Below are positions 1 to 7,000 of a DNA stretch of 13,303 nt, piece after piece. The stretch lies in assembly GCA_019418545.1 (NCBI GenBank), contig DYBQ01000035.1:1-13303 (forward strand), written 5' to 3'. Made by a program: the position numbers and the translations under genes. The notes beneath the pieces were generated by a model. It had not been told where the DNA came from. It saw only the letters and a list, made by a program, of their open reading frames with translations, and ran no database searches. The DNA is from Clostridiales bacterium (GTDB taxonomy: Bacteria; Bacillota; Clostridia; Oscillospirales; Acutalibacteraceae). Each line of letters starts with the position of its first letter. The stretch's first letter is position 1.

Positions 1-30
1 GCCAAGTACATCGACCCGCGCGAAGAATAA
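1..30 (+). CDS. 3' end of an upstream gene (partial), possibly an Fe-S cluster scaffold protein
   Basis: The first frame reads nine codons (AKYIDPREE) and then TAA. It is the only one of the three forward frames whose codons match the G/C-ending style of the next gene, and the stop lies just before a good ribosome site, as expected for an operon junction. From memory, GGGtGRT genes often follow an IscU/NifU-like iron-sulfur cluster assembly scaffold gene, so that identity is plausible. Nine codons cannot prove it; the identity is synteny-based inference only. Confidence 0.5.
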   Translation, partial: AKYIDPREE

Positions 31-48
31 GAGAGGAGGAGCATAACT

Positions 49-1047
49 ATGGCTAAATTTGAAGGTCAGGAGCGCCGTATGCCGAAAATCGAGGCTTGCC
101 TCGCGGCCAACGGCCTGGAATCTCTGGACGCCTGCCGCGATATGCTGCTGGAAAAGGGCATCGACGTGGAGGCCATTGTGAAGGGCGTGCAGCCCATCTG
201 CTTTGAAAACGCCGTGTGGGCCTACACCCTGGGCACCGCCATCGCTGTGAAGCGCGGCCTGAAGAACGCCGCCGACTGCGCCGCCGCCATCGGCGAGGGC
301 CTGGAGGCCTTCACCATCCCCGGCTCCGTGGCCGAGCAGCGCCAGGTGGGCCTGGGCCACGGCAACCTGGGCGCCATGCTGCTGCGGGACGAGACCAAGT
401 GCTTCGCCTTCCTGGCCGGCCACGAGTCCTTCGCCGCCGCCGAGGGCGCCATCGGCATCGCCCGCACCGCCAACAAGGCCCGCAAGACCCCGCTGCGCGT
501 CATCCTGAACGGCCTGGGCAAGGACGCCGCCTATATCATCAGCCGCATCAACGGTTTCACCTACGTCGAGACCGACTACGACTTCAAGACCGGCGAGCTG
601 AAGGTCGTTCGCGAGAAGGCTTTCTCCGACGGCGAGCGCGCCGCCGTGAAGTGCTACGGCGCCAACGACGTTCTGGAAGGCGTTGCCATCATGAAGGCTG
701 AGGCTGTTGAGGTTTCCATCACCGGTAACTCCACCAACCCCACCCGCTTCCAGCACCTGGTTGCCGGCACCTACAAGAAGTGGGCCATCGAGAACGGCAA
801 GAAGTACTTCTCCGTTGCTTCCGGCGGCGGCACCGGCCGTACCCTGCACCCCGACAACATGGCTGCCGGCCCCGCTTCCTATGGCTTGACCGACTCCATG
901 GGCCGTATGCACGGCGACGCTCAGTTTGCAGGTTCTTCCTCTGTGCCCGCACACGTGGAAATGATGGGCCTGATGGGCATGGGCAACAACCCCATGGTTG
1001 GCGCTACCGTTGCCTGCGCTGTGGCTGTTTACGAGGGAACCAAATAA
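49..1047 (+). CDS. GGGtGRT-family protein
   Basis: This 332-aa protein carries the motif that names the GGGtGRT family (Pfam entry of that name, from memory): residues 259-265 are GGGTGRT, followed by a Gly/Met-rich C-terminus (MMGLMGMGNNPMVGA). Length and motif fit the family's usual size of about 330 aa. The molecular function is not established as far as I know; association with an Fe-S cluster scaffold gene suggests a role near metal or redox metabolism. No signal peptide or membrane segment is visible, so it should be cytosolic. The start is ATG at 49 with AGGAGGA at 34-40, 8 nt upstream, right after the preceding gene's stop, so the two are probably co-transcribed. Codon use is unusual: codons from 247 to 531 all end in G or C, while the 3' third uses many GTT, GCT and GGT codons. 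Strong bias and a strong ribosome site suggest high expression. The gene ends at a strong terminator. Confidence 0.9.
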   Translation: MAKFEGQERRMPKIEACLAANGLESLDACRDMLLEKGIDVEAIVKGVQPICFENAVWAYTLGTAIAVKRGLKNAADCAAAIGEGLEAFTIPGSVAEQRQVGLGHGNLGAMLLRDETKCFAFLAGHESFAAAEGAIGIARTANKARKTPLRVILNGLGKDAAYIISRINGFTYVETDYDFKTGELKVVREKAFSDGERAAVKCYGANDVLEGVAIMKAEAVEVSITGNSTNPTRFQHLVAGTYKKWAIENGKKYFSVASGGGTGRTLHPDNMAAGPASYGLTDSMGRMHGDAQFAGSSSVPAHVEMMGLMGMGNNPMVGATVACAVAVYEGTK

Positions 1048-1091
1048 TTTTCCTTTCATTTGTTTGCAATACTTCTGAGTGTTGCTTTTTT

Positions 1092-1131
1092 AAGGCTTTC
1101 CCAAAGCAGAGGCTTTGGGAAAGCCTTTTTT
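1092..1131 (+). terminator. Rho-independent terminator after the GGGtGRT gene
   Basis: A perfect 15-bp stem pairs 1092-1106 (AAGGCTTTCCCAAAG) with 1113-1127 around a 6-nt loop (CAGAGG), followed by a T run to 1131. It lies 45 nt after the stop codon and ends the upstream transcription unit. A preceding T/A-rich stretch (1085-1093) could give weak bidirectional activity, but no gene converges from the other side. Confidence 0.95.
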
Positions 1132-1192
1132 ATATTTTTAACAAAATATAACGAGAGAATCAAAATACCATGTACATTGTGTGATGATTAGA

Positions 1193-1203
1193 GACAATTT
1201 GTC
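1193..1203. promoter_or_regulatory. Small inverted repeat abutting the -35 box (candidate operator)
   Basis: GACAA-T-TTGTC forms a 5-bp inverted repeat around one central base and ends one base before the TTGACA -35 hexamer. The size and position fit an operator for a small dimeric helix-turn-helix repressor such as the XRE protein encoded downstream. The sequence is short enough to occur by chance, so the role is inferred. Confidence 0.35.
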
Positions 1204-1204
1204 G

Positions 1205-1233
1205 TTGACAGATAAAAAGAAATCCTGTATACT
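1205..1233 (+). promoter_or_regulatory. Sigma-A type promoter for the XRE/VWA/tubulin-like cluster
   Basis: TTGACA at 1205-1210 and TATACT at 1228-1233 are separated by exactly 17 bp. The -35 is a perfect consensus match and the -10 differs from TATAAT at one base. Transcription should begin near 1240. It is the only strong promoter I see between the upstream terminator and the XRE gene and points toward it. Confidence 0.8.
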
Positions 1234-1290
1234 TTTAACAACATGGGGCAGTATGTGCGAAAAACTGTACTTTTTGGGAAAGCGTGCGAA

Positions 1291-1473
1291 ATTTTGCCGG
1301 AAATCCCATTAGCTATGTATGCAGGGGAAAAAACATCAGCGGCAGACAGTTCCTGTAAGGAGGGAGTAAAATAGGAAATCCTGCCAAAAGTCTTTTTCGC
1401 CTTCCCGTGTAACTGTGAGGAGAGAGGAAACTTTTTCCGGTAGATTATTTTACCGGAAAATATCAGCGGCAGA
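1291..1473 (+). repeat. Two-block direct duplication in the leader
   Basis: Block A is ATTTTGCCGGAAA at 1291-1303 and recurs as ATTTTACCGGAAA at 1447-1459 (12 of 13 identical). Block B, ATCAGCGGCAGA, is identical at 1335-1346 and 1462-1473. The order A then B is kept, but the A-B gap is 31 nt in the first copy and 2 nt in the second. In both copies block B is followed 17-18 nt later by a GGAGT(A/G)AAA ribosome-site-like sequence (1363 and 1491). Only the second leads to a start codon. Confidence 0.7.
1433..1460. repeat. 10-bp perfect inverted repeat (hairpin or operator) in the leader
   Basis: TTTTCCGGTA at 1433-1442 is the exact reverse complement of TACCGGAAAA at 1451-1460, with an 8-nt AT-rich loop. 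There is no following T run, so it is not an ordinary terminator on the + strand. It may be an RNA hairpin in the leader or a dyad protein-binding site about 45 bp before the XRE start codon. A competing GGAAA (1426-1430) could pair with the left arm. Confidence 0.6.
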
Positions 1474-1503
1474 ATCTTTACAGTGTTGATGGAGTGAAAG
1501 TAA

Positions 1504-1782
1504 ATGAGCGAAAAAGTTACGCGAGATGAAATGATTAAAAATATGGCGGAAAACCTGCCGGTTTTAAGAACCAGGCTGCATCTTACGCAAAGCGAGCTGG
1601 CAGCAAAGCTGGGGATAAGCCGGCAAACGGTGATTGCGCTGGAGAGCGGGAAACGGCCTATGACTTGGAGTACGTTTCTTTCGCTGGTGTTTATTTTTTC
1701 AAAGTATGAAGAAACGCAGAAGCTTTTGGGGGTTTTGGATATTTATCCCCAGGAGTTTGAAGAGGATTTCCTGTCCCGATAA
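1504..1782 (+). CDS. XRE/HTH_3-type transcriptional regulator
   Basis: This 92-aa protein is a small DNA-binding regulator. A Cro/C1-type helix-turn-helix spans about residues 18-60: LTQSELAAKLGIS (27-39) supplies the first HTH helix and turn, and RQTVIALESGKRPM (40-53) holds the recognition helix and the typical ESGKR end. The roughly 40-residue remainder is acidic at the end (EFEEDF) with no sensor domain visible, so it probably acts as a simple dimeric repressor. The start is ATG 1504 with GGAG at 1491-1494. It follows a long leader with inverted repeats and is the first gene of the cluster, so autoregulation and control of the downstream VWA/tubulin-like genes are likely but inferred. A hairpin terminator overlaps its stop codon, suggesting the regulator is made in excess over the downstream proteins. 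Confidence 0.9.
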   Translation: MSEKVTRDEMIKNMAENLPVLRTRLHLTQSELAAKLGISRQTVIALESGKRPMTWSTFLSLVFIFSKYEETQKLLGVLDIYPQEFEEDFLSR

Positions 1783-1815
1783 GGCACGGCTGCCTGCGCA
1801 AAAGCCTGCCTTTTT
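1781..1815 (+). terminator. Terminator or attenuator between the XRE and VWA genes
   Basis: AAGGCA (1781-1786) pairs with TGCCTT (1807-1812), and inside it GGCT (1788-1791) pairs with AGCC (1803-1806) with one bulged base and an 11-nt loop; a run of five T (1811-1815) follows. The stem begins within the XRE stop codon. Only 32 nt separate it from the VWA start and I see no promoter there, so it probably acts as a partial terminator that sets the ratio of regulator to downstream proteins, or as a regulated attenuator. Confidence 0.6.
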
Positions 1816-1833
1816 AATGAGGGATGGGCAAGG

Positions 1834-1842
1834 AAGAGGGGG
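1834..1842 (+). promoter_or_regulatory. Ribosome binding site that fixes the VWA start
   Basis: AAGAGGGGG lies 5 nt before ATG 1848. The in-frame ATG at 1824 has no such site and would put polar residues ahead of the signal peptide, so 1848 is chosen. Confidence 0.7.
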
Positions 1843-1847
1843 ATATT

Positions 1848-4043
1848 ATGAAAAAATTTGGACGAATTTCTTTATCCTGGCTGCTGATTTGTGTACTGCT
1901 GATGGCGGTTTTTCCTGTTAGCGGGGCCCAAGCCAAGGGGAATACCCGGGTTGTCAATGTGGTGTATGATGATTCGGGCTCTATGTTCGACGGGGATGGT
2001 ACTTGGTGCCGGGCAAAATACAGTATGGAAGTGTTTTCGTCCATGCTTACCGAAAATGACACCATGAACGTGTACCTGATGAGTGATTTCGGTAGTGGGA
2101 GTACGCAGGCAGGCCCTAAGCTGGTCCTAAAGGGTAAGGACGGCCCCGCGGTCAATGCCGATAAAGTCCACAATATGCCCAGTGGAGGTCAAGGGACCCC
2201 TTTTGAGGCTGTGGAGAAGGCTAGGAACGATTTGGAGAGCACACAGGCTGATGAAAAATGGCTGATTGTTTTGACAGACGGTAAAATGGGCAGAGGACAG
2301 ATTGAAGTCAACCAGGAGGAACTGAACGATTATTTTGGCAATAAACCCGATGATATTAAGGTGATGTTTTTGAGCATTGGCTCCGAAGCGGTGACGATTT
2401 CGGCCGATGAATCCAAGAATATTTTTACCGCTGAAGCCAAAACCAGCAGCGAAATTTTGGGGAACGTGATGGACATCTGCACCCGGGTGTTTAATCGGGA
2501 CCGCTTGAAACTGGATACCAGCAATATGACATTTTCCTTTGATGTGCCCATGAAGGAATTGATTGTGTTTGCCCAGGGGCCTGATGTCTCCATCAATGGG
2601 GTGAAGGGAAGCGATGGGGATGCGGTTTCCCCTTCAGAGCCGGTAGCAGTACAATATAGCGATATGGAGCAGCAGCTGTTTGGTGAATCGGCTGTGGTAG
2701 ACAAAAACCTTCAGGGCAGCATTGCGACCTTCCAGCATGATTTTGACGCCGGAGACTATACACTGGACATTACTGGTGCGGAAACCGTCGAAATTTATTA
2801 TACGCCTAACGTGGAGATTGCCGCTTATTTGGTGGACTCCGAGGGAAATGTGGTTACCGACCCGAACGAACTGCGGGCCGGAGAATATACCCTGCAGATG
2901 GGCTTTGTCAAGGGCGGCACCGACGAAAAAGTTGGGGAGTCTGAACTGCTGGGAGATGTTACTTATGAAGCCACAGTGACGAACAATGGCAAAAACCATG
3001 AAAAAAAATATCAAAACGGCGACACGATAGTGATTGAAGAGGGCGATTTACAGATTGATGCAATCGCCAGCTTTTTGGAGTACAACAGTGTTTCGACTAC
3101 GCTGAGTTATCAGGTGTATAACAACCAGCAGCTGGAATTTACGGTGGTGGATAATCCCACTTATTCGGTGAGTACAGAGGGGCTTGCCAATGGCGATGCA
3201 CCTATTGTAGTAAAGGCTACCGTGAAAGGCGAGGACATCTCCCAGGAAATTTGGGAGCAGATGACGGTTCCTAATGTATCTGCCAATGTTGGCGGCGAGG
3301 TGGAGTTTGACGTACAAAAGGGCAGCGAGCCCGGCGTGTATGAAATCTATGTATCTCTCCCTGATGGCACCCCCGGCGATGGCGAGTATCAGGATGGGGA
3401 GCTTAAGATTCAGTATAACTCCAATATCGGCAAGGAAGTGTGGGTCGGTGAATGCAAGGACACCATCCATTTTACTGATAGCCGTACCTGGTGGGAGCGC
3501 AATGGGAAGACGGTTATGCTGATGCTGCCTTGGATAATAGGCCTGTTGCTTTTGGCGGCGCTGATTTTGTGGTGGCTCAACTTGAAATGCCTGCCCAAAA
3601 GGATTATTGCAGCAAAGACCAGCTTTGTGATTGATGGAAATCCCATGGGAAGTTCAGCCAATATCCAGCCGGGAAAATTGAAAGGAAAACATGCAGTTCT
3701 CACGGTGAAATCCCCCGCTTGCCCCATATATCCGTTTGCTAACTGTGGTGTTTCGCTGAATTTGGAGGCGGTGGATAAGCGGAAAGTAAAGTCCTCCAAA
3801 AGAAAGGCTCAGGTTAAAGGAATCAGCGCGACGAATATTTCGGCGACCAACAGCGTGAGAATAGGCGCTGTTATGCTGAACCGTGATACGGAAACTAACA
3901 AGCTGATTCGTCCGGGCAGCAGAAATCAAACGATTGATTTTGCGATTTCCAGTGGGGCGATGATTATGATTTCAGGTGAGTTCCTGTCTCCTGAGGGAGA
4001 TACCATTCCCATGACGCTTACGATTACTCTGCGTTTTATATAA
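1848..4043 (+). CDS. Secreted, membrane-anchored von Willebrand factor A domain protein
   Basis: From ATG 1848 this is a 731-aa protein. Residues 1-29 form a Sec signal peptide (basic MKKFGR, hydrophobic core, likely cleavage after AQA). A VWA domain follows at about 33-215. Its MIDAS metal site looks complete: D41-x-S43-x-S45 (DDSGSM), T117 in GGQGTPF and D144 in LTDGK, so divalent-metal-dependent ligand binding is plausible. Residues about 216-545 look beta-rich and Ig-like with no motif I can name. One membrane segment spans about 555-579, followed by basic residues (KCLPKR), placing the VWA domain outside and a roughly 150-aa basic, beta-rich tail inside the cell. VWA proteins commonly mediate protein contacts or assemble complexes. 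It is 24 nt upstream of the tubulin-like gene, so the cytosolic tail is a natural candidate to contact that GTPase; this link is inferred. The ligand is unknown. Confidence 0.88.
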   Translation: MKKFGRISLSWLLICVLLMAVFPVSGAQAKGNTRVVNVVYDDSGSMFDGDGTWCRAKYSMEVFSSMLTENDTMNVYLMSDFGSGSTQAGPKLVLKGKDGPAVNADKVHNMPSGGQGTPFEAVEKARNDLESTQADEKWLIVLTDGKMGRGQIEVNQEELNDYFGNKPDDIKVMFLSIGSEAVTISADESKNIFTAEAKTSSEILGNVMDICTRVFNRDRLKLDTSNMTFSFDVPMKELIVFAQGPDVSINGVKGSDGDAVSPSEPVAVQYSDMEQQLFGESAVVDKNLQGSIATFQHDFDAGDYTLDITGAETVEIYYTPNVEIAAYLVDSEGNVVTDPNELRAGEYTLQMGFVKGGTDEKVGESELLGDVTYEATVTNNGKNHEKKYQNGDTIVIEEGDLQIDAIASFLEYNSVSTTLSYQVYNNQQLEFTVVDNPTYSVSTEGLANGDAPIVVKATVKGEDISQEIWEQMTVPNVSANVGGEVEFDVQKGSEPGVYEIYVSLPDGTPGDGEYQDGELKIQYNSNIGKEVWVGECKDTIHFTDSRTWWERNGKTVMLMLPWIIGLLLLAALILWWLNLKCLPKRIIAAKTSFVIDGNPMGSSANIQPGKLKGKHAVLTVKSPACPIYPFANCGVSLNLEAVDKRKVKSSKRKAQVKGISATNISATNSVRIGAVMLNRDTETNKLIRPGSRNQTIDFAISSGAMIMISGEFLSPEGDTIPMTLTITLRFI

Positions 4044-4054
4044 TTGAAATTATT

Positions 4055-4060
4055 GGAGGG
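4055..4060 (+). promoter_or_regulatory. Ribosome binding site that fixes the tubulin-like start
   Basis: GGAGGG lies 7 nt before ATG 4068. A TTG at 4044, immediately after the VWA stop, is in frame but has no upstream ribosome site and would include the ribosome site itself in the coding region, so it is rejected as start. Confidence 0.8.
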
Positions 4061-4067
4061 AAAACAA

Positions 4068-7000
4068 ATGGCTTCAAAAGAAATCATCAAAGAAAACCAG
4101 GTGCCTGCAACATTGTTTGTAGGCTTGGGCGGTATTGGCTCTGCGGTGGTCAAAAGAGTGGCCGAGAAATGCCGGGGCACTGAAACGGACAATGTAAATT
4201 TTGTTGTTTTTGATACCAACGTCAATGATTTAGCCAACATTACCAAAAGCGGAAAGCGGATTTATGCAGTCCAAACATCCAATACCCAGTCAGTAGGGGA
4301 TTATCTGGACTATGATGAGGACGCGCTGCGCAACTGGTTCCCGAAAAATGCGGTGCTTTATGACAAGACCGTCTCGGAAGGTGCCGGCCAGGTTCGGGCA
4401 ATTTCCCGTTTGGCCTTCAACTCTACCATTAAAACCGGCAAGCTCCGTCCTCTGTTCAGTGCCATTGATGATTTGTTCCGCAAGGACGGCAAAGAAATGA
4501 AGCAGGCACTGCGGATTGTCATTGTCTCCACGGCCGCCGGCGGTACAGGCTCCGGTATTGTTCTGCCTATGTCCATGTTCCTGCGGGACTATATTACCGG
4601 TAAATATCCCAGTACAGCAGTCATTATCCGCGGTCTGCTGATGCTCCCAGAGATTCTGGACAGTGTGATTAAAACCGATGTGGAGCGGGACAGCCTGCGC
4701 CGCAATGCCTATGCCACTGTGAAGGAGCTTAACGCCTTTATGATGAAAGGCAGCGGCTTCTTCGATATTGACGGAGATTTGCGCCGGTATAGCGGACTGC
4801 ATGTGGATGTTACTGTGACCGCTGCGGAAGAGTTGAAATCTCTGGCACTGCTTCCATTTGACTTCTGCTTCCTGTTTGATGGACAGAACGCTGAGGATAA
4901 TACGCTGGCCAGCCTGGAGCAGTATCAGGAGCAGGCTGCTCAAGCTCTTTATGAGCAGAACATTGGCCCCATGCAGCAGAAAGCTTTCTCTGTAGAGGAT
5001 AATATTATTAAGGAAATCAGCAACAAGGGCAACTATGGCCGCAACCGCTTCGGCGGTATTGGCGCCGGCATGCTTCGTTATCCCTATGAGGATGTGGCCG
5101 ATTATATCGCCTATCAGTGGGCTATTGATAGAATTGGCGGGGAAGGGGAAGCTGCCAAGTGGTCCAAATACGACAAAGCCTATTTTGTAAAGGCACGGGA
5201 GCAGCGTAAGGCTGGTATTCCCAACAGCGAGCAGGATACTCGTGCAGAGGTATATGTTCGTACTTTGAAAAATGCCTCTGACAACTTCTCCAAAGATTTG
5301 AAAAACCGGTATTTGAAGGATGCTGACCGTAAGGTGAAAGCCTTCCTGCGTGCTTTGGAAGAAGAAATGCATCGCAGCCTGAATGAAGATTCTGCAATTA
5401 AGCAGTTCCGTGACGGTGCGCTGTCCCTTGCTTCTGAAATAGATTATTCTTTGGAATCTGGAAGCGGAAATCGCGGAAAAGCAGACGTTAATTTGAATGC
5501 CCTGCGGGCCTATGAAATGTCTGTAAAACATAATGCGCAGAAAGTATCACAAAGCGCAGCGGAAGGGATTTTCCGCAACGAAACGAAGACGATTGTTGAA
5601 AAACGCCCCTTTACGATTGAGCAGCTGCTGCGTGACAGTATTGAGGGAATCTGTCACCCCAACGCTGTGCGTTATTTGTTATATACTATTACAGAAGAAT
5701 TTAAAAAGAAAATTAAGACCATTGGCAGCCGAATCAGCGATGAAGCCCTTCCTGCTTTGGATGCATGGTCTCCCGGCGCAAACGATACCGGAACATTTGA
5801 TGTACGCTACACCAAAAAGTCCAATGAGAAAAATATTGATGAATTGTGCCAGGCCGAAGTCGCTTATGCCAAAGGTAACGAAGGCGCACCCAGTACTATG
5901 GATAAGTTCCGCGGCGGCGAAGACATCTATCCCCAGCTGAACCAGGTGTTCCCGGCTTATTTCTCCGATATTTCCCGTTTTGGCGAATTGACCGCCGAGT
6001 TGGAAGCTTATAAAATCGGTCTTGAATATCTGATTGAAGTTAACGAAATGTTTGAGAAGTTCTATGACACCTTCTCCGAAAAGGTATCAAAGCTTCTGCG
6101 GATGCAGGACGATTTGGTAGCCTCCATCCGTTTCCATAAGGGCGATTCCGTCTACAACATCTGCGCCGATGAAAGCATCCTTCAGGAGCTGGCCCGCACT
6201 TCCACCAATGGGGAAGAAGGCATGATGCTTCCTTCGGAGCTGTGTGCCCAGATTTTTGACGCCGTGAAGTTCAATGTGGCTTTTGACCGTGAAACCCGCA
6301 ACGCTGATGTGGTGGAGGACGACAAGCGGATTGATATTTTTGATAATATTCTGCTTGGATACTTCCAGCAGGCTGTGCGTCAGAATTGTGACATGATTGA
6401 TGTTAACGCCATTGAAGCCATTGCACTGGAATACCGCATTAAAAAGCGCGTGCAGCAGCGTGAGGCCCAGGGCAATGAGGGCAAGGTGTATGACAAGGTA
6501 ACCCACGAAGACACGGTGCGTTATATTTCCGAAATGCTGGCCATGGGCGAGCGGCTGTCTGCGCCTTCCATTCAGCGTATGCGCAATGTAGAGCCCCGTG
6601 AAGTGAATCTGCAGGCCTATAATGAGAGCCTGCGGGCTATGCGGAACTATAAAATGGCCGATTTGCTGCCCAACGGCATGAGCGTGAATACCATTTCCAA
6701 ATATGAAATCCATTTCTTTAACGCCCTGTATAACCTCACCCCCGACAAGCTCAGCAAATTTGCTGCTCCCGTTTGCTGTGAGACCGGCGACAAGGAGGGC
6801 GGCCTGTATCATATGGCCTATCACCGTTATTCTCAGAATATCGGCCCTGATTCCGCCAAGAGCATGTCCATTTCCACCCACATTGACAAGCGCTGGGATT
6901 CGATTGCCGTTATGCCGGAGCTGGACTTCCGCTATGCCAAGCAGATGACGACCCGTATCCATCAGGCTTTGATTTATGGCCTGCTGCTGGGAGCCATCCA

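Larger units (their letters stand above)
1132..1503. other. Intergenic regulatory region and long leader of the XRE gene
   Basis: This AT-rich stretch of about 370 bp separates two transcription units. It holds a consensus promoter (1205-1233), an inverted repeat abutting its -35 box (1193-1203), a duplicated two-block leader sequence, and a 10-bp hairpin (1433-1460). The transcript from the promoter would have a leader of roughly 260 nt. A 43-codon frame from ATG 1243 to TAG 1374 exists but would begin about three bases after the predicted transcription start and has no ribosome site. I could not match the leader to a known riboswitch class. Nothing convincing is seen on the minus strand. 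Confidence 0.75.

Noticed and set aside
216..701. 161-aa arginine-rich open frame on the plus strand inside the GGGtGRT gene
   Set aside because: The Arg/Gly/Pro-rich composition is the usual by-product of a shifted reading of G/C-ending codons.
1243..1374. 43-codon small frame in the leader
   Set aside because: Its ATG is only about three bases after the predicted transcription start, it has no ribosome site, and the duplicated leader blocks run through it. Leaderless translation cannot be fully excluded.
1369..1387. Cobalamin-riboswitch B12-box look-alike (TAGGAAATCCTGCC)
   Set aside because: It has an extra base relative to the box, and the conserved core that should precede it is missing. 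The ACTGTGAGG that resembles another conserved part lies on the wrong side. The downstream genes have no cobalamin link.
4290..5531. 413-aa open frame on the minus strand
   Set aside because: It lies in exact codon register opposite the tubulin-like gene. Such frames stay open because the sense strand rarely uses TTA, CTA and TCA codons. No promoter or ribosome site supports it.
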